Shown one piece after another: positions 1 to 6,232 of a stretch of 11,375 nt of DNA. Position 1 is the first letter of the stretch. Every line of letters begins with the position of its first letter. The notes under the pieces are model-generated. The model made no database searches. It had not been told where the DNA came from and saw only the letters and a program-made list of their open reading frames with translations. The DNA comes from Ilumatobacter sp. GTDB taxonomy: Bacteria > Actinomycetota > Acidimicrobiia > Acidimicrobiales > Ilumatobacteraceae. The position numbers and the translations under genes are program-made. The DNA lies in the NCBI GenBank assembly GCA_029263275.1, contig JAJCXU010000580.1:1-11375 (forward strand), in the 5' to 3' direction.

Positions 1-2
1 GG

Positions 3-131
3 ATGCCGGCCGTGTTGTGTTCGGTCGGCCCGGTCCGCGATGCCGTGGACGCGACGGGTGCACTGACCACCGCCGTGGTGAATGCTGCACGCCTGTGGGG
101 CGACGCGCCGTTGCCAGTTCCAGCTGACTGA
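3..131 (+). CDS. C-terminal end of an unrecognised protein (5' partial)
   Basis: A reading frame is open from the window edge and ends with TGA at 129-131, giving 42 residues that finish in LPVPAD. About three quarters of its third codon positions are G or C, as expected for coding sequence here. The tail is alanine- and valine-rich (TTAVVNAARLWG) and resembles the end of a Rossmann-like or other alpha/beta enzyme, but I do not recognise the family and assign no function. It lies on the + strand, tail to tail with parB, so it is oriented toward the origin (lagging strand) unlike its neighbours. A hairpin at 159-203 could be its terminator. The fragment is short and could be chance. Confidence 0.35.
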   Translation: MPAVLCSVGPVRDAVDATGALTTAVVNAARLWGDAPLPVPAD

Positions 132-158
132 CGTCACCGCGCGCCGCACCGTCTGATC

Positions 159-203
159 ACCGTCCGACAACCCGCTGAACGACTCGGGATGTTGTCCGAT
201 GGT
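159..203 (+). terminator. Long imperfect hairpin, possible terminator
   Basis: The arms 159-171 (ACCGTCCGACAAC) and 191-203 (GTTGTCCGATGGT) pair at 12 of 13 positions if one G-U pair is allowed, with a single C-C mismatch. CCCG at 171-174 and CGGG at 185-188 can extend pairing into the loop. It begins 27 nt after the stop of the left-edge gene and has no T-run, like many high-GC terminators. The right arm also holds a DnaA-box-like TTGTCCGAT, so it may instead belong to the DnaA-box cluster that follows. Confidence 0.35.
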
Positions 204-417
204 CGACTTTTCCACACGCCGAGCAACATCGCGGAGGCGCGTGAGTGTTTATCCACAGCTTTCCACACACGGTGTGAGTATCCCTCGACTCGAACCTGAA
301 CAGATGACCACTTTGTGCGTTATTCGGCATGAGCGCAACTCGTTTACGTGACAGCACGCCGCACCACCTCACCCGACTCTGACCGTCATCCTCAACCTGG
401 GGATGAACTGTGGATAA
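192..417. promoter_or_regulatory. DnaA-box cluster downstream of parB
   Basis: This 334-bp gap (132-465) has no credible gene. It holds two perfect copies of the classical DnaA box: TTATCCACA at 249-257 and its reverse complement TGTGGATAA at 409-417. Near matches are TTTTCCACA at 208-216, CTTTCCACA at 259-267 and TTGTCCGAT at 192-200. An AT-rich patch follows the last box (414-437). A small hairpin at 387-405 (CATCCTC / GGGGATG, 5-nt loop) lies just before it. The boxes are of the TTATCCACA form, whereas those around dnaA are mostly TTGTCCACA. It may be an origin part, a DnaA-titration site or a relic. Function is inferred from motifs only. Confidence 0.6.
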
Positions 418-445
418 ATAACAGTGGTGGTATTTAACTTGAGGG

Positions 446-465
446 TTGCGGCCAAACGGCCGCAA
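446..465 (-). terminator. Hairpin terminator of parAB
   Basis: A perfect 8-bp GC-rich inverted repeat, TTGCGGCC and GGCCGCAA separated by 4 nt, starts at the base directly after the parB stop codon. There is no T-run, but on the - strand the following bases are moderately AT-rich. Its position at the end of the parAB transcript makes intrinsic termination likely. Confidence 0.6.
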
Positions 466-1371
466 TCAGCCCGTCATGAGGCGATAGATCCGCTCAAGGT
501 CTTCCAAATCAGCGAAGTCGATGGTGACACGTCCACGTTTGGCTCCCATCGACACTGCCACACGGGTGTCAAGGCGATCAGCCAACAGCTCTTCGAGCTC
601 GAGCAAGCCAGGTGGACGGAGTTGCGTGGCAGGCGTCAACCCGGCACCGTCGATCGTTCCACCGCTCGGCGCAGGCGCTGGCGCTGGCGCATCAGTTGAT
701 GGGTCGCCACCGCGTACTGCTTGTTCAATCGCGCGAACCGTCCAGCCCTCGCTCACCGCAGCCTGTGCGAGCACTTCCTGACGCGCCCGATCCGGTGTAC
801 CGAGGAGCGCACGTGCATGACCAGCCGAGAGCTGCCCGTCAGCCAACAGACTCTGCACTGACGGCGGCAAGCCGAGCAGGCGAATGGTGTTGGTGATCGC
901 CGAGCGGCTCTTGCCCACCCGCGTGGCCACCTGGTCGTGGGTCAGCTCGAAGTCTTCGATCAATTGCTGAAAGGCCGCAGCCTCTTCGAGCGGAGTGAGA
1001 TCCTGGCGGTGCAGGTTCTCCACCAGCGCTTGCTCGACCGAACTCAAGTCGTCGGTGTGCCGGATGATGGCCGGCACCGTCGTCAGCCCTGCCCGTTGTG
1101 CCGCACGCCAGCGTCGCTCGCCGGCGATCAACTCATACTCGCCGTCATCCTTCGGCCGGACGAGAATCGGCTGGAGCACGCCCATTTCCGAGATCGATGC
1201 CGCGAGTTCAACCAAGCCTTCTTCGGAGAAGTGCACGCGTGGCTGATGTGGATTCGGGGAGACGGCTGCAGTTGGTACCTCAGCCAGCGACGCACCCACA
1301 CCACCATCGGCGACTTCCGTCGCCGGGATGAGCGAACTCAATCCTTTTCCAAGACCACTACGACGTGACAT
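466..1371 (-). CDS. parB: ParB, chromosome-partitioning CTPase and parS-binding protein
   Basis: ParB binds parS, clamps and spreads on DNA using CTP, and recruits ParA and SMC to segregate origins. The 301-residue product has the expected order: the N-terminal ParA-contact motif RRSGLGKGLSSLIP (3-16), the ParB/Srx CTP-binding domain (about 33-125) with GERRWRA at 84-90 and ENLHRQD at 118-124, a helix-turn-helix DNA-binding domain (about 142-190), an Ala/Pro linker (about 228-236) and a C-terminal dimerisation domain (about 254-301). I chose ATG at 1371 because GGAGG lies 9 nt upstream and the protein then begins MSRRSGLGKG like its relatives. ATG at 1377 would add two residues and is too close to the same GGAGG. 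The start lies inside the 3' end of parA (14-nt overlap), indicating translational coupling. Length is normal for chromosomal ParB. Confidence 0.95.
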   Translation of the reverse strand: MSRRSGLGKGLSSLIPATEVADGGVGASLAEVPTAAVSPNPHQPRVHFSEEGLVELAASISEMGVLQPILVRPKDDGEYELIAGERRWRAAQRAGLTTVPAIIRHTDDLSSVEQALVENLHRQDLTPLEEAAAFQQLIEDFELTHDQVATRVGKSRSAITNTIRLLGLPPSVQSLLADGQLSAGHARALLGTPDRARQEVLAQAAVSEGWTVRAIEQAVRGGDPSTDAPAPAPAPSGGTIDGAGLTPATQLRPPGLLELEELLADRLDTRVAVSMGAKRGRVTIDFADLEDLERIYRLMTG

Positions 1372-2248
1372 TGGCATGCACCTCCTTGGCAGCATCACGG
1401 TAGGCAATGGCGCCACGTGAACGGGGATCGAATGTGGTGATCGGTTGCCCGAACGACGGGGCCTCAGACAAGCGGACGCTGCGCGGGATCACACTCCGCA
1501 ACACCTTCTCGCCGAAGTGTTCGCGCACCTCGGTGACCACCTGTCCCGCGAGCTTGGTCCGAGCGTCATACATCACGCAGAGAATCGTGCTCAAGTCGAG
1601 CGTCGGATTCAGGTTGCGCTTCACCAGGTCGACGTTGCGCAGGAGTTGACCAAGACCCTCGAGGGCGTAGTACTCGCACTGAATGGGCACCAGGACTTCG
1701 GTGGCCGCTGACAGCCCGTTCACGGTGAGTAGACCGAGCGATGGGGGACAGTCGATCAAGACGTAGTCGTAGTCATCGATCACTGCGTCGATTGCTCGCT
1801 TGAGCCGCTGCTCGCGGCTGAACGCTGGGACCAGTTCGATCTCGGCTCCCGCCAGGTCGAGTGACGCCGGCGCGACGAAGAGGCCTTTCACATCGGTGGG
1901 CTCGACCACGTTGTCGAGCGACTCCTCGTGCATCAGGACGTGATACATCGACAACTCGAGACCGCGGTTCTCGATGCCGAGTCCGGTGGATGCATTGCCT
2001 TGCGGATCGAGGTCGATCAGCAGTGTCCGCAAACCAAGCTCGGCGAGCGCAGCGCCCAGATTCACCGTGGTTGTGGTCTTGCCCACACCACCCTTCTGGT
2101 TTGCCACGGCCATGATGCGCGGCAGTGATTTGCCGCGGTCGAGGTGCTCGGCGTCGCCAGACGGTGTTGCCGCGGGGGACGCGGCTGATCCATCAGGCTC
2201 GGCTGATGTGGCATTCGTAGCTGTGGGGAGATCCCCGGTGTCCGACAC
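1358..2248 (-). CDS. parA: ParA (Soj-like), chromosome-partitioning ATPase
   Basis: ParA is the nucleoid-bound ATPase that moves ParB-parS complexes. The deviant Walker A box KGGVGKTTT (52-60), the LLIDLDPQGN switch region (76-85) and Walker B YDYVLIDCPPS (160-170) are all present, as is the C-terminal signature RSVRLSEAPSFG (256-267). I chose GTG at 2248 (296 aa) because GGAG lies 5 nt upstream. A frame open to TTG at 2407 (349 aa) begins MFHVKH, which is only the translation of a parS site, so that start is probably spurious. Even from 2248 there is a 45-residue Ala/Ser/Pro/Asp-rich leader before the conserved ATPase, without secretion features. It is likely co-transcribed with parB. The parS sites lie 143 bp upstream, so ParB autoregulation is plausible. 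Confidence 0.93.
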   Translation of the reverse strand: MSDTGDLPTATNATSAEPDGSAASPAATPSGDAEHLDRGKSLPRIMAVANQKGGVGKTTTTVNLGAALAELGLRTLLIDLDPQGNASTGLGIENRGLELSMYHVLMHEESLDNVVEPTDVKGLFVAPASLDLAGAEIELVPAFSREQRLKRAIDAVIDDYDYVLIDCPPSLGLLTVNGLSAATEVLVPIQCEYYALEGLGQLLRNVDLVKRNLNPTLDLSTILCVMYDARTKLAGQVVTEVREHFGEKVLRSVIPRSVRLSEAPSFGQPITTFDPRSRGAIAYRDAAKEVHANVTS

Positions 2249-2390
2249 ACATGCTCCAGACGACGGATGGCGGGCGTCAGGTGACGCGCTCGCGGGACCT
2301 GCATACTGTGCCCGATCTCCACCCGCGATACAAGCATTTCGGGGGATCAGTTGAGTGACTTCTCCCGCTGGACGATCGGCGCACCACCAG

Positions 2391-2406
2391 TGTTTCACGT
2401 GGAACA
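2391..2406. promoter_or_regulatory. parS: parS site 1
   Basis: TGTTTCACGTGGAACA matches the 16-bp bacterial parS consensus TGTTTCACGTGAAACA with one difference. It lies upstream of parA, next to parAB, as in many chromosomes. ParB should bind here. Confidence 0.92.
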
Positions 2407-2451
2407 ATCTGGCCGAATCAGCGCGACCCTCGACCTTCGCGTGACGCGCGG

Positions 2452-2467
2452 TGTTCCACGTGAAACA
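2452..2467. promoter_or_regulatory. parS: parS site 2
   Basis: TGTTCCACGTGAAACA fits the looser parS consensus TGTTNCACGTGAAACA fully and is the exact reverse complement of site 1. The two sites are separated by 45 bp. Together they make a symmetric ParB-loading pair about 4 kb from dnaA. Confidence 0.92.
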
Positions 2468-2470
2468 TTC

Positions 2471-2506
2471 CTCAAGTCAACTCACACCACTGCAACTTGA
2501 CTTGAG
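2471..2506. repeat. Perfect 10-bp inverted repeat between parS and rsmG
   Basis: CTCAAGTCAA (2471-2480) and TTGACTTGAG (2497-2506) are perfect reverse complements around a 16-nt loop. The element is 54 bp downstream of the rsmG stop on the - strand and 3 bp from parS site 2. It has no T-run, so it may be a terminator for the rpmH-rsmG operon or an operator for a dimeric regulator of parAB. The rest of the 312-bp gap 2249-2560 holds only the parS sites and the probable parA promoter region, where I see no convincing -35/-10 pair. Confidence 0.6.
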
Positions 2507-2560
2507 AGTTACCGCATCACCCCTGGTCAGAGGCCCACGAGCCCGTCTTCCTCGAGTCCG

Positions 2561-3124
2561 TCAGGTCGCCGGGTCCAGCACGAAGCGGACCACGCGTTCG
2601 TCAGATTCCGTACGCGTCAGACCAAGTTCCTGGACGAGTTGGGGCTCCCACCGATCGCCGCTCGGCGGCTCGCTGATCACGATCACCCCGCCAGGACGAA
2701 CACATCTCACTGCGGATCGCAGCGTAAATTCGGGCGGGCCGAACCCACGGGCAACCGCCGCGTCGAACCCGACGTGTCCGAGACGGATGGCGTCGTCGAC
2801 ATCGAGGGCCAGCACGCTGACATGATCGGAGAGGTCCAGCCGTCGGATCATCTGCGCCAGAAAGTCGGTGCGCTTCGTCCGGCGATCGAGCAGGGTCAGG
2901 CGGACATCTGGCCGATCGATGGCGACCACCAGGCCGGGAACACCACCACCAGCACCAAGATCAATCACTGACCCCGTGACGCCATCGAGCGCCGTAACAA
3001 AACTCCGTGCGTGCTCGATCACCTCCACGATGGGGCGATCCCCCAAAAAGCCGAGGCGCTGGGATCGTCCCAGCGCCTCGTGCAATTGCTTCTCTACCTC
3101 AGCGCCTCGAGTTTGATCACTCAC
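2561..3124 (-). CDS. rsmG: RsmG (GidB), 16S rRNA 7-methylguanosine methyltransferase
   Basis: RsmG methylates N7 of G527 in 16S rRNA (E. coli numbering) with SAM, and its loss gives low-level streptomycin resistance. The Rossmann SAM-binding motif I is VIDLGAGGGVPGL (53-65), followed by LTLLDRRTKRTDFL (77-90) with the acidic motif II residue and the typical basic helix, then VARGFGPPEF (124-133). I chose GTG at 3124 (187 aa), 31 nt after the jag stop. No good Shine-Dalgarno is visible, and a longer frame from 3229 overlapping jag would add 35 Arg/Ser-rich residues unlike the family. From 3124 the protein is shorter than the usual 200-240 aa. The N-terminal W-N-x-x-x-N-L-T region of most RsmG proteins is replaced by a segment containing SQRLGFLG. 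The position between jag and parA is the usual one for rsmG. Confidence 0.88.
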   Translation of the reverse strand: MSDQTRGAEVEKQLHEALGRSQRLGFLGDRPIVEVIEHARSFVTALDGVTGSVIDLGAGGGVPGLVVAIDRPDVRLTLLDRRTKRTDFLAQMIRRLDLSDHVSVLALDVDDAIRLGHVGFDAAVARGFGPPEFTLRSAVRCVRPGGVIVISEPPSGDRWEPQLVQELGLTRTESDERVVRFVLDPAT

Positions 3125-3155
3125 GGCGCCGAGTATGTCAGGAAGGTCGAGCCGA

Positions 3156-4067
3156 TCAGGCCGGCTCGACGATGACCCGGCGATACGGGTCTTCGCCCGA
3201 CGACGAGCTCGCGACGCCTTCTTCTTCATTCAGCGCGTCGTGGATGACCTTGCGATCAGCCGACGTCATGGGTTCGAGTGAACGAGCCGAGCCGCTCTCA
3301 CGGACCTGTGCAGCAACATCGGCAGCGAACTTGCCGAGTGCGATCGAGCGGCGCTCGCGGTATCCGGCAACATCGATCCGCAACCGCGTCTCGTGGTCGC
3401 CGAGGCGGCGCTGAGCCGCCACTCGGACGAGATCCTGCACGGCATTGAGCGTCCGGCCGCCAGGACCGACCAGGAGACCGAGGTCTTCGCCACGGACCTG
3501 CACGTCCAGCTCGGTGCCGTCCACGGTCAGTTCAGACTCACCGTCTGCACCAAATGCTGTGACCAGGTCATTCATGAATGAAACCGCAGCGTCGCCCACC
3601 TCTTGGGGAGTCACGTCGGACTGTGGACGTTCTTGGTTGCTCATCTTCTTCTCCTGGTTGTTGTTGTTCGTTCCGTTGCGACCGCCGCCACGCTGGCCAC
3701 CGCGGCCACGAGTGGATCGTTGCCGAGGTGCCGACGCATCGTCGCCGGCATCACCGGCGTCGTTGTTGTCGGCATCATCTGCGGGGGCGTCCTGCTTGCT
3801 GCTGGGCGCCTTCGCTCGGTTCGACTTCGACTTGTCACTGCCGGACTTGTCGCTCTTGGAACGACGGCGCCGCTCTTGCTTGGGTCGTGCAGGTGTCGGC
3901 TTGATGCGAGCGCGAAGCCGGGCTTGTCCCCGAGTGCGCCCGAACAGGCCCGCCTTCGGTTCCTCGACCACGTCGAACTCGGCCTCATCGGCGCCTACAC
4001 CCAGTTGGTCGAGCGCCGCTTCGCGTGCCTCTTCCAGGGTCTTTCCGGTGGTTTCCACCCATTCCAT
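3156..4067 (-). CDS. jag: KhpB (Jag/EloR-like), Jag-N, KH and R3H RNA-binding protein
   Basis: KhpB is a cytoplasmic RNA-binding protein that in Gram-positive bacteria pairs with KhpA and affects cell elongation and division. The 303-residue product has a Jag-N domain (1-54, MEWVETTGKTLEEA with KAGLFGR at 38-44), a long low-complexity linker (about 55-150) rich in Lys/Arg/Ser, then Asp/Ala, then Gly/Arg/Asn, a KH domain with GPGG loop (201-204), and an R3H domain with R272-x-x-x-H276. I chose ATG at 4067 because the Jag-N domain begins there. ATG at 4103 would add 12 basic residues (MKRRPVEERRKL) and remains possible. The purine-rich AAGAAAGAAGAAAA before 4067 can serve as a ribosome site. 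The linker, with an RGG-like GRGGQRGGGRNG, may itself bind RNA. It sits 85 nt after yidC, the usual yidC-jag arrangement. Confidence 0.92.
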   Translation of the reverse strand: MEWVETTGKTLEEAREAALDQLGVGADEAEFDVVEEPKAGLFGRTRGQARLRARIKPTPARPKQERRRRSKSDKSGSDKSKSNRAKAPSSKQDAPADDADNNDAGDAGDDASAPRQRSTRGRGGQRGGGRNGTNNNNQEKKMSNQERPQSDVTPQEVGDAAVSFMNDLVTAFGADGESELTVDGTELDVQVRGEDLGLLVGPGGRTLNAVQDLVRVAAQRRLGDHETRLRIDVAGYRERRSIALGKFAADVAAQVRESGSARSLEPMTSADRKVIHDALNEEEGVASSSSGEDPYRRVIVEPA

Positions 4068-4152
4068 CAGTTTTCTTCTTTCTTCGACAGGCCGCCGCTT
4101 CATGCGGTCAGCACACGATTGGTGTTGCTTGTTGACTGGCGAACTCAGCGCG

Positions 4153-5301
4153 TCAGCGCTTCTTCTTGCCCGACTTGCTGGACTTGGGCCGAGCGGACCG
4201 TTGGGAACGAGCCGCTTCGGCCTCCTTGCGGGTCGGCGTCGGCCGGCCCTTACCCGACGGGGTCGGGCGATTCTTCGGCGCGGTTACACGCTTGTTCGTC
4301 ACCGGAGACGGCTTCGTTGGAGCGTCCTTCGCATTTTTCTTGTTCGCGGGCTTCTTGTTCGCGGGCTTCGCGGACTTGTCGTCGTCGCCCTTGGCGCCGG
4401 CGAGATCACGCTTGGCTTGAGCGAGGAACCCCGTGGACTCTCCGCTCTTCTTCGCTTCTTCCTTGGCCGCCTCGCCCGCACGCTGGGCTTGACGCCCGAG
4501 CGACTCGTCGTGGCCGTAGAACTTCTTGGTGATGTAGTACTGCTGCAAGATGCGGAGCAACGTCTGGAAGATGTAGTAGACGACCAGCGCCGACAGGAAG
4601 AAGATCTGAAAGACCGCGAAGAAGACCGGCAGGTACTGCATCAACTTCTGCTGCGTCGGCGACATCGACGGGCTGATCGTTGCCCGAGCAGCGACCATCT
4701 TCTGCTGACCGAAGTAGAGCGCGCCGAGCGCCACGACCAGCAAGGCGTAGACCAGGCCAGTACTGAAACCCTCACCAATGGCCGTGGCCGCTGACTTGGA
4801 CAGGTCGAGGCCGAACGACGGCATCTCGACTCGGTCGAAGAGGGAGCGATACAACTCGGAATCGATCGAGAGGTACCGTGGGATGAAGCCCTGCGCTGCG
4901 TCGTGGGTGCCGCCGATCGCACGAAGCGTCGCCGCGGAGACAGCACCAGCCCCATTCGCGTCCGACGGCTGATACACCAAGCCGCGCAAGATGCGGAACA
5001 TGACGAGGAAGATCGGCATCTGCGCCACGATCGGCAAACAGGAAGCGGCCGGGTTGACCTTGTGCTCCTGATAGAGCTTCATCATCTCTTCGTTGAGCTT
5101 CTGGCGGTCGTTGCGGTATTCGTTTTGCAGCTTGCGCATCTCGGGCGCGAGTTTCTGCATCTCGAGCATGCCCTTGGTGCTCTTCAAGGTCAGTGGTGTG
5201 GTGATCGCCATGACGACCACCGCGATGAGAGCGATCGAGATGACGTAGTTGTGGGTGAGGCCGTAGAACCAGGCGAGCAAACCAGCGGGAATTTCAAACA
5301 T
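4153..5301 (-). CDS. yidC: YidC/Oxa1-family membrane protein insertase
   Basis: YidC inserts and folds membrane proteins, alone or with SecYEG. This is the short form without the large periplasmic domain of E. coli YidC. Membrane segments are visible at about 20-38, 86-106, 182-198 and 223-250, with the charged cytoplasmic hairpin between the first two (LEMQKLAPEMRKLQNEYRND, then NEEMMKLYQEHKVNP). The fourth stretch is long enough for two closely spaced helices. The hydrophilic-groove Arg of most YidC proteins would fall near residue 31 and is Met here. After about 265 comes a roughly 115-residue Lys/Ala/Pro-rich tail ending SGKKKR, probably ribosome- or rRNA-contacting by analogy. ATG at 5301 is 3 nt after the yidD stop, with AAAGGCGG upstream. 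The 382-aa length is normal for actinobacteria. Confidence 0.95.
   Translation of the reverse strand: MFEIPAGLLAWFYGLTHNYVISIALIAVVVMAITTPLTLKSTKGMLEMQKLAPEMRKLQNEYRNDRQKLNEEMMKLYQEHKVNPAASCLPIVAQMPIFLVMFRILRGLVYQPSDANGAGAVSAATLRAIGGTHDAAQGFIPRYLSIDSELYRSLFDRVEMPSFGLDLSKSAATAIGEGFSTGLVYALLVVALGALYFGQQKMVAARATISPSMSPTQQKLMQYLPVFFAVFQIFFLSALVVYYIFQTLLRILQQYYITKKFYGHDESLGRQAQRAGEAAKEEAKKSGESTGFLAQAKRDLAGAKGDDDKSAKPANKKPANKKNAKDAPTKPSPVTNKRVTAPKNRPTPSGKGRPTPTRKEAEAARSQRSARPKSSKSGKKKR
4337..4366 (-). repeat. Tandem 15-bp repeat in the yidC 3' end
   Basis: Two perfect adjacent copies of TTCTTGTTCGCGGGC (+ strand) encode the duplicated KPANK units in the basic tail of YidC. The repeat is in frame and probably a slippage product that lengthens the tail without disrupting it. 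Confidence 0.8.
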
Positions 5302-5304
5302 GTG

Positions 5305-5721
5305 TCATCCGCCTTTCTGTACAGGGGTCGATGGGGGAGAGTCTGACGAGGTGGAGACGCGCGGTTCAGGGACCGGATCGAAACCGGAGGGGCCGAGGGG
5401 CCGACAGCGCAGTAGGCGGCGAACGCTCAGCCAACCACCGCGCCACGAGCCATGCACCTCGACGGCTTCGAGGGCATAGGCCGAACATGACGGGAAGAAT
5501 CGGCACGGCGAGGGCTTGCCTTCGCGTGCTCGTTGGTAGAACACGATCGCGGCGGTGACGCGGCGCTGCAGCCACGAACCACCTGCGTGTTGCTGATCTG
5601 GGTGCTGGTCTGGATCGTCGTGCGAGCACCTGTCTGCACCGCTGCAGTCATGATCGAGACCGTCAGATCCAACGCGTGGCAGATCCGACGCGTCAGGTGC
5701 GGCGGTCTGCGTCGCGGTCAT
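5305..5721 (-). CDS. yidD: YidD, membrane protein insertion efficiency factor
   Basis: YidD is a small membrane-associated protein that assists YidC-dependent insertion. The conserved core is clear: VFYQRAREG (60-68), [20 protein letters not shown] (72-91) with its two Cys, and [14 protein letters not shown] (95-108), ending in GFDPVP (113-118). At 138 aa it is longer than the usual 70-100 because of an N-terminal extension of about 50 residues rich in Asp, His and Cys (for example [13 protein letters not shown], 24-36) and a short Ser/Pro tail. The start at 5721 shares ATGA with the rnpA stop, which favours it over a shorter form and indicates coupling. The rnpA-yidD-yidC order is standard. 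Confidence 0.9.
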   Translation of the reverse strand: MTATQTAAPDASDLPRVGSDGLDHDCSGADRCSHDDPDQHPDQQHAGGSWLQRRVTAAIVFYQRAREGKPSPCRFFPSCSAYALEAVEVHGSWRGGWLSVRRLLRCRPLGPSGFDPVPEPRVSTSSDSPPSTPVQKGG

Positions 5722-6050
5722 GGATGTGCTCGGGCGTGCTGAGCTGCATCGAGAAGGGCAGCGACACGGATCTCCAGTTCGGCGAACGTCAGTTCGCCAA
5801 GTGGAGGGCGACCACCGAAGAGCATCAGCCCGTTCGGTACGTCGGCATTCGAGAGAATGGCACGCAGCCGACGACGCAGCCGGTTACGCGTCACGGCGTT
5901 CCCCAGGGCGCGACTGAACGCGAAGGCCACCTGTGGGGGCGCAACATCGGGGTCATCAACATACGAACACCACATGGGTGTGCTCCGAACGCGGACGCCG
6001 TCGCGCCGAAGGCGAACGAATGCGTCACGGTCACGGATGCGATCGATCAA
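5718..6050 (-). CDS. rnpA: RNase P protein component
   Basis: RnpA is the protein cofactor of RNase P and helps the RNA subunit bind pre-tRNA leaders for 5' maturation. The 110-residue basic protein has the start-proximal [15 protein letters not shown] (4-18), a central beta sheet and the signature RNRLRRRLR (55-63) in the conserved left-handed crossover. The only suitable start is TTG at 6050, 9 nt after the rpmH stop. No strong Shine-Dalgarno is present, and the start sits in a 9-bp hairpin spanning the rpmH stop, so translation probably depends on ribosomes finishing rpmH. Length and order (rpmH-rnpA) are typical. Confidence 0.93.
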   Translation of the reverse strand: MIDRIRDRDAFVRLRRDGVRVRSTPMWCSYVDDPDVAPPQVAFAFSRALGNAVTRNRLRRRLRAILSNADVPNGLMLFGGRPPLGELTFAELEIRVAALLDAAQHARAHP

Positions 6051-6061
6051 GCTGATCGATC
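6041..6061 (-). promoter_or_regulatory. Hairpin at the rpmH stop / rnpA start junction
   Basis: GATCGATCA (6041-6049) and TGATCGATC (6053-6061) form a perfect 9-bp stem with a 3-nt loop. On the - strand mRNA the stem includes two bases of the rpmH stop codon, and the rnpA TTG start (6050-6048) lies at the loop-stem edge. It could hold rnpA closed until a ribosome terminates on rpmH, or mark a processing or attenuation point. Role inferred. Confidence 0.6.
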
Positions 6062-6194
6062 AGGCTGACAGACGAGCCCGGCCCTTGTCACGGCGGGACT
6101 TGAGCACCGCGCGACCGGCGCGGGTGCTCATGCGGGCACGGAAGCCGTGCTTGCGGTTCCGGCGACGGTTGTTGGGTTGGAATGTGCGCTTCAC
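6060..6194 (-). CDS. rpmH: Ribosomal protein bL34
   Basis: bL34 is a small basic protein of the 50S subunit. The 44-residue product, [17 protein letters not shown] followed by [13 protein letters not shown] and ending in RLSA, matches the family along its whole length. Start is GTG at 6194. A longer in-frame start at 6269 would add 25 residues never seen in L34. The purine-rich GAAAGAGA before it is the likely ribosome site. It is the first gene of the leftward operon and is preceded by a leader with alternating hairpin arms. Confidence 0.97.
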   Translation of the reverse strand: MKRTFQPNNRRRNRKHGFRARMSTRAGRAVLKSRRDKGRARLSA

Positions 6195-6232
6195 GACAAT
6201 CTCTTTCGGACGTTTCGAGCCAAGCTCCGCAA

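Noticed and set aside
157..465. 102-codon - strand frame after parB
   Set aside because: It covers the DnaA-box cluster and the parB terminator, its composition (many Cys, His, Arg) is unlike a protein, and there is no family resemblance.
2451..2825. + strand frame beginning MFHVKH
   Set aside because: The start is the translation of a parS site and most of the frame is antisense to rsmG with Ser/Arg/Thr-rich nonsense composition.
3445..4794. 449-codon + strand frame
   Set aside because: It is antisense to jag and yidC, both certain by domain content. The length is a product of high GC.
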